DNA of 25,578 nt from assembly GCA_035637655.1 (NCBI GenBank), contig DASPWT010000057.1, positions 1 through 25,578 on the forward strand, given 5' to 3'. The stretch is from VBDM01 sp035637655 (GTDB taxonomy: Bacteria > Pseudomonadota > Gammaproteobacteria > Burkholderiales > SG8-39). Positions 7,746 through 14,675 of the stretch are shown piece by piece (positions within the stretch are counted from its first letter, which is position 1; every line of letters starts with the position of its first letter). Made by a program: the position numbers and the translations under genes. Under the pieces are notes generated by a model that was not told the DNA's origin, made no database searches, and saw only the letters and a list, made by a program, of their open reading frames with translations.

Positions 7746-8240
7746 GCGAATCAATCCAGCCGCGAAGTCTGAAGGACCCGCAGGCGCGCCGCAATCCAGT
7801 GCTTGAAGCTGTCCTGAAGGGCGCACATCGGTCTTATGTTAACTTGGCTCCTCCTTCGGCACCCCTCAACGGGCGAATCGGAGCGAGTCTAGTGGTAAAT
7901 TGCTGGGCAATCAATTCCGCCCGCCGGGGACGAAGGTCGTTGAGCACGAAATCGGTGGCGCTTTCCGGCGCCGCGGCCGCCTGACGGCCGACTCCGGCTA
8001 CGCCAGCTCTGTGTTTCTATTGGTGATCGACGATTACCTTCAAGTGACCACCCTCCTCGGTGTGACACTGAAAGAGCGATAAGGGCACCACCAAGTCCCG
8101 CCTCGTTGCGAGTTGGCACAAGAAGCGGTTGATCCCAGCCCGCGCCAGCGGGCCGGTCCACGCCGGCTACGCCAACTCTTCAATTGCTTTTGATGATCGA
8201 CCGAACGGCAGCTATTGGCCCAGCCTGTGTGAAAACTCCA
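7746..8240. other. Gene-poor left boundary of the island
   Basis: I see no convincing gene between the MOSC stop and the recombinase remnant. The short frames here have no recognisable motif. In particular, the missing catalytic domain of the following recombinase is not encoded here in any frame I read. The stretch contains a diverged direct repeat (7994-8030 and 8163-8200). Confidence 0.5.
7994..8200 (+). repeat. Diverged direct repeat pair of about 38 bases
   Basis: Copy A (7994-8030) and copy B (8163-8200) both begin CCGGCTACGCCA and end with TGATCGA. By hand alignment they agree at about 30 of 38 positions with one gap, 169 bases apart. They flank the inner edge of the recombinase remnant and could be old recombination sites, a decayed duplication, or chance similarity helped by GC-rich composition. 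Confidence 0.4.
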
Positions 8241-9590
8241 ACCAACAGAGTTTTTATGGACGTGCTCCTCTCCTTTGCCCAATTCGAGCGTGAAGTCACG
8301 GGCGAACGCATCCGGGACAAGATTGCCGCTTCTAAAAAGAAGGGGATGTGGATGGGAGGAAACGTGCCCCTGGGCTATGACCTGAAGGATCGGAAGCTCG
8401 TCGTCAACCCCAGAGAGGCAGACATTGTTCGCAGAGTCTATCGCCGCTATCTTGAGCTCGGGTGCGTCCGAAAACTTATGAACGACCTCAAGGCGACGGG
8501 CATCAGGAGCAAGCGTCGAGTAAGCCATGCCGGCCGCGCGAGCGGCGGTTTCCTTTACTCCCGCGGTGCGCTCTACGACATCCTCCGAAATCGACTCTAT
8601 CTAGGGGAGATCGCCCACCGTGGTGCGGTGTACGCTGGCGAGCAGGCGGCCATTGTCTCGAAAGAAGGCTGGGACAAGGTCCAGGCGCTCCTTGAAGCGA
8701 ACGGACAGGAGCGGCGCGCAGGACTCAAGGCAAAAGCGCCAAGTCTCCTCGCAGGCCTTCTTTACGACGAAAAGGGTTGCCGTTTCACTCCCCTGCACAG
8801 CACCAAGAGCGGCAAGCGCTACCGCTACTACGCGTCTCAGGCGGTGATCCGAAACGGCCCCGGCAGCGGCAATGGCGTTGCGAGAATTCCGGCGCACGAG
8901 ATCGAAGGGCTGGTGACCAAGCGCCTGCAGACTTTCTTGAGCTCCCCTGCCGAATTCCTTGACGCGGTCGCGGTGCCGCAGGACTCTTCCACCCTGAGAC
9001 AGGCCATGGTTCGAGCCGGAAAGGAGAAGGGAGCGTCTTGGTCAAAGCTCTCGCCTTCGGATCTACGCATTCTCCTCTTAAGGATGGTATCGAAAATCGT
9101 GATTGCCCAGGTCGAGGTCACGATTGGTCTCTCCCCGCAAGGGGTTCGTGCGGTGCTGCTTGACGAGAAACCTTCCAAGTCCTGGGCATCCATCGGCTCC
9201 AGGGATCCGGGAAACGCGCGCGAGGAAATCGTTTTGCGGATCGAGGCACACTTCGAGCGTGTGAAGGGTGAGATTCGAATTATTCCGCCGAGCGACTCTC
9301 AAGAAAATCCCCCAACCCGCCCGGATCCCGCACTCCTCAAAGCCATTGTTCAGGCTCGGCTATGGTACGAGATGCTCGTCTCAGGCCAGGCAATGTCACT
9401 TCGCGCTATTGCGACCGCCACAGGGGTGGATGAGCGATATGTTAGCCGGGTGCTCCGCTGCGCATTCCTCGCGCCTGCCATTGTCGAGGGCGTCATGAAC
9501 GGAAAGCAACTACCCTCCGTTACGATCGGTGCGCTGTTCAAAGAAATCCCGATTGAGTGGGACAAGCAGCGGGTTGTGAATACGGGCTAA
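8241..9590 (+). pseudogene. Large serine recombinase lacking its catalytic domain
   Basis: From about 8241 the frame gives VLLSFAQFEREVTGERIRDK, the long helix that follows the resolvase catalytic domain in large serine recombinases. Next come GGNVPLGYDL and the Recombinase domain (NPREADIVRRVYRRYLE, YDILRNRLYLGEIAHRG) and a zinc-ribbon-like region, here partly degenerate (SLLAGLLYDEKG). A C-terminal region has a possible helix-turn-helix (AIATATGVDERYVSRVLR, about 410-435). The first 130-150 residues, with the nucleophilic serine and catalytic arginines, are missing. The in-frame codons before 8241 do not resemble them. An ATG at 8256 with an AGAG-like site could still give a shortened DNA-binding protein. 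Strand exchange is impossible without the lost domain. It marks the left flank of the island. Confidence 0.85.
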
Positions 9591-9623
9591 CACCCCAATG
9601 AATGCAACAATCGAGGGCAGCGT

Positions 9624-9647
9624 CTTCGATAACACCACTTATCGAAG
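9624..9647. repeat. Perfect 9-bp inverted repeat
   Basis: CTTCGATAA (9624-9632) and its exact complement TTATCGAAG (9639-9647) are separated by six bases, 34 bases after the recombinase stop. It could form a hairpin in RNA or serve as an operator dyad. There is no T-run on either side, so it is not a standard intrinsic terminator. Confidence 0.55.
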
Positions 9648-9812
9648 CTTAGGTGAAAAGTACCGACGTTGCCGATATGTTCGCGTGAACGTCAGCTGAG
9701 GCTTTGGGAAATCTTGCTCCAAAGCGCTCTTGTCTGTATCTTCGATGGACCATGAGATCAGGACAACGTAGCAATCGTGGGCACACTGCTCCCGAACTTG
9801 CGCCCTAGGGCA

Positions 9813-9844
9813 TGTTCTTGGTATTGACGACGCTCATAAGAACA
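9813..9844. promoter_or_regulatory. Spaced inverted repeat around a TTGACG box
   Basis: TGTTCTT (9813-9819) and AAGAACA (9838-9844) are exact complements spaced 18 bases apart and extend imperfectly to GCA/TGC outside. TTGACG (9824-9829), a -35-like sequence, lies between the arms. The layout, about 100 bases before the first TPR gene, would suit a regulator-binding site over the operon promoter. This is inference only. Confidence 0.3.
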
Positions 9845-9941
9845 AATGCATGAGAGTTCTCAGTTGGTTGTTTGCTATTCGCTCAAATAGAAAACACGGC
9901 GGCCTCTACTCACAACTATCGCTACAGTGTAGGTATTGAGA

Positions 9942-10961
9942 ATGCCACTGCCCGGGCACCCCTTGCAGCCGATCCTGGTAATAGGAATGTCTGTTGCAAT
10001 AGCGCTCTTTGTAGAACCCGTGCCTGGTGCAACTAACGAGAAGTTGTCGCCCGCCACGCCTGCCGCTCAGAAAGGTGCCAAGGTCCAGCTTCAGATAGGT
10101 CTAACCTACGAGGGCGGCGGTCGCTATGGAGAGGCGGAAATCGCATACTCAAAGGCAATCCAAGACGGAGATGTAGGAACAAAACGTACGGCGCAGGATG
10201 CACTCAAGCGTGTGATTTCGTTACACGCACTCACGGCGGCGGGGTCACAACTGATCCTAGGTAAGGCTTATGAACGCGAGGGACGTCTAGCTGACGCCGA
10301 AATGGCGTATGGGAAGGTGCTCGAGGGCGGTACGCCAATTATGAGAGATGAGGCCCTTTCACGGATGAAAGATGTGATCGAACTCCGCGAACGCTTTTAC
10401 CACAAACATATTCGACCGCTATGGGACGGATTTGCGAAGGCTATTGTTCCTATCCTCCTTCTAGGTGTTGGCTTCCTCATTCTCCCCTGGCCACTCAAGG
10501 CGTATGGACGGCATCGCCATAGAAACGCGCTGGAGATATCAGGGTTCGGGAGTGAATCCACAGATGGATTTGCCAGCGTCCTCGCCGAAATGCATGAGCG
10601 GATGATTGCTCATTTCCGTCCCCAAGGCTTGCTGCTCGGGAACGAGACGAACCGAATGCCGACGCTTGTACAATCCCAGACAGCCCAATTAGCAGAGCTC
10701 GTCGGCAGCGTAAGTGCGTCCTCGGTTCCTTTTGCAAAGTGGATCCTCGGTCTCCTGCATCAACCAGCTTACCGTATAACGTGCACGTTCGGAGCGACCA
10801 GATTAGAGACTAATATTCGCGCAAAACTCGAGTACGCAGGTAAGACGATCGCTCAATGGAACAGAACACACCCGATTGCCGGTTGCTTTTTAGCGGAGCA
10901 GAATCTAGCGTATGAGGTCCTTTTGAAACTCAAGCTTTATACTGATGAACATGCACCTTGA
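9942..10961 (+). CDS. Membrane-anchored TPR-like protein, first gene of the island operon
   Basis: A 339-residue protein of no family I can name. From the ATG at 9942 it begins with a hydrophobic stretch (about 9-30, PILVIGMSVAIALFVEPVPG) that looks like a signal peptide or anchor. Two TPR-like helical repeats follow (about 45-75 and 95-125), with QIGLTYEGGGRYGEAEIAYS and GKAYEREGRLADAEMAYGKV. A strong membrane helix comes next (about 165-185, AIVPILLLGVGFLILPWP) followed by basic residues, then a soluble C-terminal domain of about 150 residues. This predicts a TPR segment outside the inner membrane and a C-terminal domain inside. A TTG six bases upstream is an alternative start. The stop overlaps the next gene by 17 bases, so the two should be translated together. 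Confidence 0.8.
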   Translation: MPLPGHPLQPILVIGMSVAIALFVEPVPGATNEKLSPATPAAQKGAKVQLQIGLTYEGGGRYGEAEIAYSKAIQDGDVGTKRTAQDALKRVISLHALTAAGSQLILGKAYEREGRLADAEMAYGKVLEGGTPIMRDEALSRMKDVIELRERFYHKHIRPLWDGFAKAIVPILLLGVGFLILPWPLKAYGRHRHRNALEISGFGSESTDGFASVLAEMHERMIAHFRPQGLLLGNETNRMPTLVQSQTAQLAELVGSVSASSVPFAKWILGLLHQPAYRITCTFGATRLETNIRAKLEYAGKTIAQWNRTHPIAGCFLAEQNLAYEVLLKLKLYTDEHAP

Positions 10962-11988
10962 ATCACCAAAGCGGGAAGCATTCGAACTCGTCTCGGACGC
11001 ACTTCAGCACTTGGACGAGTACCGTGCTCAACGCGACGTACGCGTTCTTGTTTCGGTCAAACAGACACTCGATTCAGCATTGGAGAAAGATCCGGACTAC
11101 TTTCGCGCGCACTATTACTCTGCAATTGTCGACGACTTAGCCGGACGTTCCAAGGAGGCTGTCAAGACATTCACAAAGTTGTTGAATGAGCGACCTCCAT
11201 TTATTGACGAAGTTCGGTACAACCTAGCGGTCGCGGAATACCACGGTTATGGGCACGAAGCGCTTGACCGTGCAATCCAACACTTTTCTAAGGTTATGAA
11301 TGACGCTAAGGATCCAGCACTACAGTTGCTGGCTCGTGCCGGATTCGCCCAAGCGAATGCTATGCACATGATTCCAAAAAATCCTGACGAACCGGAGCTC
11401 ACGAAGATACAGGAATATTTTGAGAAAGCGCTGTCGGAGTCGAAGAAGGTGATGCGAGATCTGCCTCGCCAGCGCGGAACCTGGTTCAGAAAACCAACGA
11501 TACCGGAGCCAACTGCAGATGAGATTGAATGGACCGCTCACAATGCGCGCGGCATGGCGCTGATGTACTCCTCAGACCATTTTCCAAAAAAAAGTGAGCC
11601 AGATTGGGCTGAGGGACGCATCAAGACATTGCATGACGCGATTGCTGAGCTTGACCTGGCCGATAAGCTTAGCCCTCAAAATTGGGCGAACTATTGCGAT
11701 ATGGCATCAGCCAGAATGAGGCTCGGCTATTACGACAAAAAACACTCTAAGTCCTGGGACGACGCGATCAGCATTCTAGAAACTGTTGTTACGCGCCTGC
11801 GACCCGGGTATCCATTCGCAATGTATGAAATGGGACGCATCCTCCGCTTGCAGGGTCAGTTTGCTAAAGCAATTGAGCTGTTCGACAAGGTATTGGCTAT
11901 CCCGCTTGAACAACGTGACATCTCGGATAGACGGCCTACGATCGAACGCAAGCGCGCTGTCGATCAAGATCGTAACGTTTTCCCGTGA
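10945..11988 (+). CDS. Soluble TPR-repeat protein
   Basis: A 347-residue helical protein without signal peptide or membrane helix. TPR-like units are visible at about 35-65 (TLDSALEKDPDYFRAHYYSA), 66-100 (DLAGRSKEAVKTFTKLLNE), 105-140 (EVRYNLAVAEYHGYGHEAL) and near the end (EMGRILRLQGQFAKAIELF, about 280-300). The middle contains a polar linker with a tryptophan-rich stretch. TPR arrays usually bind partner proteins, so an adaptor or scaffold for the membrane TPR protein is plausible but unproven. The ATG at 10945 lies inside the end of the preceding gene, with another ATG six bases on. The TGA is shared with the following GTG start (GTGA), which is strong evidence of one operon. I do not recognise a named family. 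Confidence 0.82.
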   Translation: MNMHLESPKREAFELVSDALQHLDEYRAQRDVRVLVSVKQTLDSALEKDPDYFRAHYYSAIVDDLAGRSKEAVKTFTKLLNERPPFIDEVRYNLAVAEYHGYGHEALDRAIQHFSKVMNDAKDPALQLLARAGFAQANAMHMIPKNPDEPELTKIQEYFEKALSESKKVMRDLPRQRGTWFRKPTIPEPTADEIEWTAHNARGMALMYSSDHFPKKSEPDWAEGRIKTLHDAIAELDLADKLSPQNWANYCDMASARMRLGYYDKKHSKSWDDAISILETVVTRLRPGYPFAMYEMGRILRLQGQFAKAIELFDKVLAIPLEQRDISDRRPTIERKRAVDQDRNVFP

Positions 11989-13076
11989 GCCTGTCGAAGC
12001 GGTGCTACACGTCGCGCGAGACAAGACATGATCTTAATGATAGCGACGGCATTCTCCAAGTCTTCGGTCGGGAAGTTCTTTCTCGTACGCCCAGACAGCG
12101 AAGTCGCTTGATTGACGGCGCCCTAAGCTATTGGCGCAGTCGCGGATTTCCGTATCCAGAACTCAGTCGTAAAGAGCAGGAGCAGGAATTCCGACATCTC
12201 GAACGCGTTCGCGCCGTCGACGTAATTCAGGGCCGAGACATCAAAACCTCCACGCTTGGGTTGCGTCTGGCGAACTATTTTCACCCGCAGATTTGGAGTA
12301 TCCCAGCGAGGCGGCATCTTCACTCACCTCTGGATCATTTTTGGGATCGTGAAACGCTCATCAAGTTACTCGATCGCGCAGCGCGGTTTTGGCCAGATCG
12401 CCGTTGCTGGAATGCGCAATGCCTCCGAAGCGTACTTCGAATCTACGCAGGCGGGCGAGTCTCCAATTTTCGCCCAACCGCGGCTCGAGCAATTATCTCT
12501 AAATACTCTAAGCGAGGCGAAACAGTATTGGACTTCAGTGCCGGTTTCGGGGGAAGACTTCTAGGCTGCCTGACTCTGCAACGTCGCTTCCTCGCGATTG
12601 ACCCCGCGGAAGCCCAGATTTGGGGCTTACGGAAGATGGTTACCGCACTCCATCGCTATACCAACACAGAGGTAGAAATCTTCCATGGGTGTGCCGAGGA
12701 CCTCATGCCTAAGTTTTACCCGAGCAGTGTAGATCTCGTTTTCTCCAGCCCGCCCTACTTCGATGTAGAGAAATATAGCCCAGAGGAAACACAGAGCTAC
12801 CGCCGCTACCCATCTTACAAGGTTTGGAAGGAGCAGTTTCTATGTGCCGTCATATCAGCCTCGCAACGGATTCTGCGCCGAGGGGGCCACTTGATCATTA
12901 ATGTTGCCGATACTCAGAGGCACGCCATCGAGAAAGACATCGAGGGCATGGTTGGAGCTCTACTTCGCAAACGCCATGTCTTAAAGTTAATGATGCACTC
13001 ACGACCTCTGCAACGCTCGGCCGGAGCTGACCCCTACCGTTGGGAACCAGTTCTTGTTTTTCGAAAACTTTCTTGA
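11985..13076 (+). CDS. DNA methyltransferase with SPPY motif (amino-methyltransferase type)
   Basis: A 363-residue S-adenosylmethionine-dependent methyltransferase. The cofactor-binding motif I is VLDFSAGFGGRLLG (about 181-194), followed by an acidic residue region FLAIDPAEAQ. The catalytic motif IV is DLVFSSPPYFDVEKYS (about 248-263), the SPPY form typical of enzymes that methylate the exocyclic amino group of adenine or cytosine in DNA. The order motif I then motif IV, with a long unique N-terminal region of about 170 residues (ALSYWRSRGFPYPELSRKEQ), puts any target-recognition part at the N-terminus. The start is a GTG overlapping the previous stop by four bases. The end overlaps a TTG start of the next gene. 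No endonuclease gene is adjacent. Base, site and substrate (DNA is assumed) are unknown. Confidence 0.8.
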   Translation: MSLSKRCYTSRETRHDLNDSDGILQVFGREVLSRTPRQRSRLIDGALSYWRSRGFPYPELSRKEQEQEFRHLERVRAVDVIQGRDIKTSTLGLRLANYFHPQIWSIPARRHLHSPLDHFWDRETLIKLLDRAARFWPDRRCWNAQCLRSVLRIYAGGRVSNFRPTAARAIISKYSKRGETVLDFSAGFGGRLLGCLTLQRRFLAIDPAEAQIWGLRKMVTALHRYTNTEVEIFHGCAEDLMPKFYPSSVDLVFSSPPYFDVEKYSPEETQSYRRYPSYKVWKEQFLCAVISASQRILRRGGHLIINVADTQRHAIEKDIEGMVGALLRKRHVLKLMMHSRPLQRSAGADPYRWEPVLVFRKLS

Positions 13077-13882
13077 CTACGTCGCTCTATCGAGAAGAAA
13101 CGCCGATCGAGGAGTACCTCGTTAAAGGGACCCGCGTTTTCGTTAAACGCGAGGATCTGTACGCAAGGCCGCCAGCACCTCCTTTAGGTAAGCTTCGCGG
13201 GATGCGGGTCGTCCTGAAAGACATGTTCGAAAAGCAGGTGCGGCTCGTCGGATGTTGGGATACCCGCGTTTCACGGCTCGGACACGGCTTAGCGGCCGCG
13301 TGTAGAGAATTCCCTGGAATGCGTCCGATTGTCTCCTATCCAACAAAAAAGGGGGCAGGAATCCCGCCGTCAATCGACGCGGCACAGGCGCTCGGCGCTG
13401 AGGTGCTACCCCTTCGCGGCAATCACGTTGGAATTTGTTATACCCAAGCTCGGAAGTATGTCGAAGAAAGGGGGGGGCGGATGTTGCCATTCGGCTTGGA
13501 ATGTAGCGAGGCCGTTCGAGAGGTAGCGCAAGAAGCGGCTAAAACACCTCCAGAACTTGCTAACGGGACAGTACTCCTGTGTTGTGGCTCCGGGGTCACG
13601 CTTGCCGGATTGCTTTGCGGTCTCCCTGCAACCCCTCGCCGACTGATCGGCCTGTCCTCTGGTCGCTCGCTCGCAAAGATCAGGGCGTGCATCGAACGCT
13701 ATGTTTCAGGGCTTCCATCCTGGCTCGTGCTCGAACCCGCCAGAGTGCCGTATGATTCAATTTCTACCACTGATTGCCCTTTTCCGGCTCATCCGAACTA
13801 TGACCTAAAAGTTTGGGAGCTTCTGAATGAAGACATCGATCGATTTAAGGAACCGATATTCTTCTGGAACATTGGTTCGTAG
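13073..13882 (+). CDS. Fold-type-II PLP enzyme (ACC deaminase/D-cysteine desulfhydrase-like)
   Basis: A 269-residue member of the tryptophan-synthase-beta (PALP) superfamily. It opens with VFVKREDLYARPPAPPLGKL, matching the VKREDL...GNK(L/T)R region of ACC deaminase and D-cysteine desulfhydrase, with Lys40 as the predicted PLP lysine. VSRLGHGLAAAC resembles the substrate-carboxylate loop. LLCCGSGVTLAGLLCGL is the glycine-rich phosphate-binding loop (about 166-183). It is shorter than the usual 320-340 residues. A TTG at 13073 overlaps the methyltransferase stop (TTGA); a second TTG at 13040 would give a longer form. The substrate is unknown. Because it is translationally coupled to a DNA methyltransferase, a role in making or processing a modified base is conceivable, as is a separate amino-acid reaction. 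Confidence 0.83.
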   Translation: MTTSLYREETPIEEYLVKGTRVFVKREDLYARPPAPPLGKLRGMRVVLKDMFEKQVRLVGCWDTRVSRLGHGLAAACREFPGMRPIVSYPTKKGAGIPPSIDAAQALGAEVLPLRGNHVGICYTQARKYVEERGGRMLPFGLECSEAVREVAQEAAKTPPELANGTVLLCCGSGVTLAGLLCGLPATPRRLIGLSSGRSLAKIRACIERYVSGLPSWLVLEPARVPYDSISTTDCPFPAHPNYDLKVWELLNEDIDRFKEPIFFWNIGS

Positions 13883-14404
13883 CGAAGTACACCGCACCGA
13901 GGAGTTGCGTGCGTTGTGACTACGGAAGTGTTTCATCTCACCTGGCTTCGCAGAACGTCGACCTTCGGCCTGTGGTTCGAACACTTCGGCCATCGGTACC
14001 CATAGCTCAGAGCCGGCACAGATCGAGTTTTTGCGGAGCACAGGACGCGAGAATGTGACGATTAGGCCAGCGGCGAGGGTCATCACCAACGACACTATGC
14101 GTCTAGGGTCTGCAGCGACTTCATGGCGGGACGAAACATCAGATCGGTCATCACGGGCGTACCGCCGCGCTGCCATCTGAGTGATAGAGGGTCTGTAGCC
14201 TCCGACGCCACACTGGGTCGCGTCCGCTCCAGGCAAAGCCGGACTTACGCGGCGGCTGGCGGAGAAAATGTCGTTGAATACGGCGCCGAAATCCTAGTTT
14301 AGGTTGGCCGCGACCCGTTACTATGAAATTCTTGGCGGCAACGCTTTGAGAATTCGGCTCTTTCTCCGCATATCGGAGAATGGGCCGGTTCGCATTGGAC
14401 TGTT
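13883..14404. other. Gene-poor right boundary of the island
   Basis: No convincing gene is seen in these 522 bases between the PLP-enzyme stop and tRNA-Ser. A minus-strand frame (13805-14236) is open for 143 codons but overlaps the PLP gene and has no recognisable motif. There is a 7-bp perfect hairpin (TTCTCCG/CGGAGAA, 14362-14380) without a T-run. Sequence between about 14100 and 14300 looks like non-coding or decayed DNA. Confidence 0.45.
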
Positions 14405-14497
14405 TGGCGGAGAGAGAGGGATTCGAACCCTCGATACGGGGTTAATCCGTATAACGCCTTAGCAGGGCGCCCCCTTCGACCGCTCGGGCATCTCTCC
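14405..14497 (-). tRNA. tRNA-Ser (anticodon GCU)
   Basis: The minus strand folds as a class II tRNA. The acceptor stem is GGAGAGA (5' end at 14497) with TCTCTCC, discriminator G, and an encoded CCA (14405-14407). The D-arm has GCCCGAGCGGTC. The anticodon stem GCGCC/GGCGT holds loop CTGCTAA, giving GCT at positions 34-36. The long variable arm has TACGG/CCGTA, and the T-arm contains GGTTCGAATCC. Together these indicate serine, reading AGC/AGU codons. The gene lies downstream of lysC on the same strand and borders the island at its 3' side. Its first 20 bases are repeated further upstream. Confidence 0.95.
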
Positions 14498-14518
14498 GCT
14501 TTACCTCAAGACCGCAAC

Positions 14519-14547
14519 AGAGTATCGCGACTTCGTACAACCGTTAA
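14519..14547 (-). promoter_or_regulatory. Candidate promoter of tRNA-Ser(GCU)
   Basis: On the minus strand TTAACG (14542-14547) and TACTCT (14519-14524) are spaced by 17 bases and lie 21 bases before the tRNA 5' end. Both boxes match the sigma70 consensus at only about four of six positions. This promoter lies inside the segment between the two tRNA 5'-end copies. Confidence 0.3.
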
Positions 14548-14595
14548 TCCTGCCCGTGCGGTCTCGGGTGCGCCGAGCGCCCCGTGTTGTACGAA
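14532..14595. repeat. 10-bp inverted repeat flanking 44 bases
   Basis: TTCGTACAAC (14532-14541) and its exact complement GTTGTACGAA (14586-14595) bracket a GC-rich 44-base core between lysC and tRNA-Ser. The unit lies wholly inside the segment bounded by the two tRNA 5'-end copies. It could form a long hairpin or mark the ends of a very small element. Confidence 0.65.
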
Positions 14596-14675
14596 CGCCT
14601 TCGGCGTTGACCGCTCGGGCATCTCTCCGGTCGTGCGGCGCACTATATCACACGGGTCCGTGCTCCCTTCCCGCG

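Larger units (their letters stand above)
9591..9941. other. Intergenic region before the TPR/methyltransferase operon
   Basis: These 351 bases hold no gene I can support. They contain two inverted repeats (9624-9647 and 9813-9844) and are AT-richer than the flanks. The promoter of the downstream operon should lie here. TTGACG at 9824-9829 is the best -35-like sequence, but no good -10 box stands at a proper distance. Confidence 0.5.
14478..14629 (-). repeat. 21-base perfect direct repeat of the tRNA-Ser 5' end
   Basis: The 21 bases at 14478-14498, covering acceptor 5' strand and D-arm of tRNA-Ser(GCU), recur exactly at 14609-14629, 131 bases away in the same orientation. The second copy lacks the rest of the tRNA and continues into a small hairpin (AACGCC/GGCGTT, 14594-14608). 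On the minus strand a TATAGT sequence (14642-14647) stands 13 bases before the second copy, a spacing suited to a tRNA promoter. The pair may be attachment-site halves or the scar of a duplication. Confidence 0.85.

Noticed and set aside
7746..9941. A copy of the tRNA-Ser(GCU) 3' end that would define the far end of a classical tRNA-integrated island
   Set aside because: I looked for the T-arm and acceptor sequence on both sides of the recombinase and found no match.
13971..13984. A T-arm-like sequence (GTGGTTCGAACAC) suggesting another tRNA
   Set aside because: The arms pair poorly and no acceptor, D or anticodon arm can be built around it.
13805..14236. A 143-codon minus-strand open frame after the PLP enzyme gene
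   Set aside because: It overlaps the 3' end of a well-supported gene by 78 bases, shows no family motif and no clear ribosome site. It is more likely chance.
8000..14400. A CRISPR array or restriction endonuclease accompanying the methyltransferase
   Set aside because: No regularly spaced repeats are present, and no open frame in the island shows endonuclease motifs that I can recognise.
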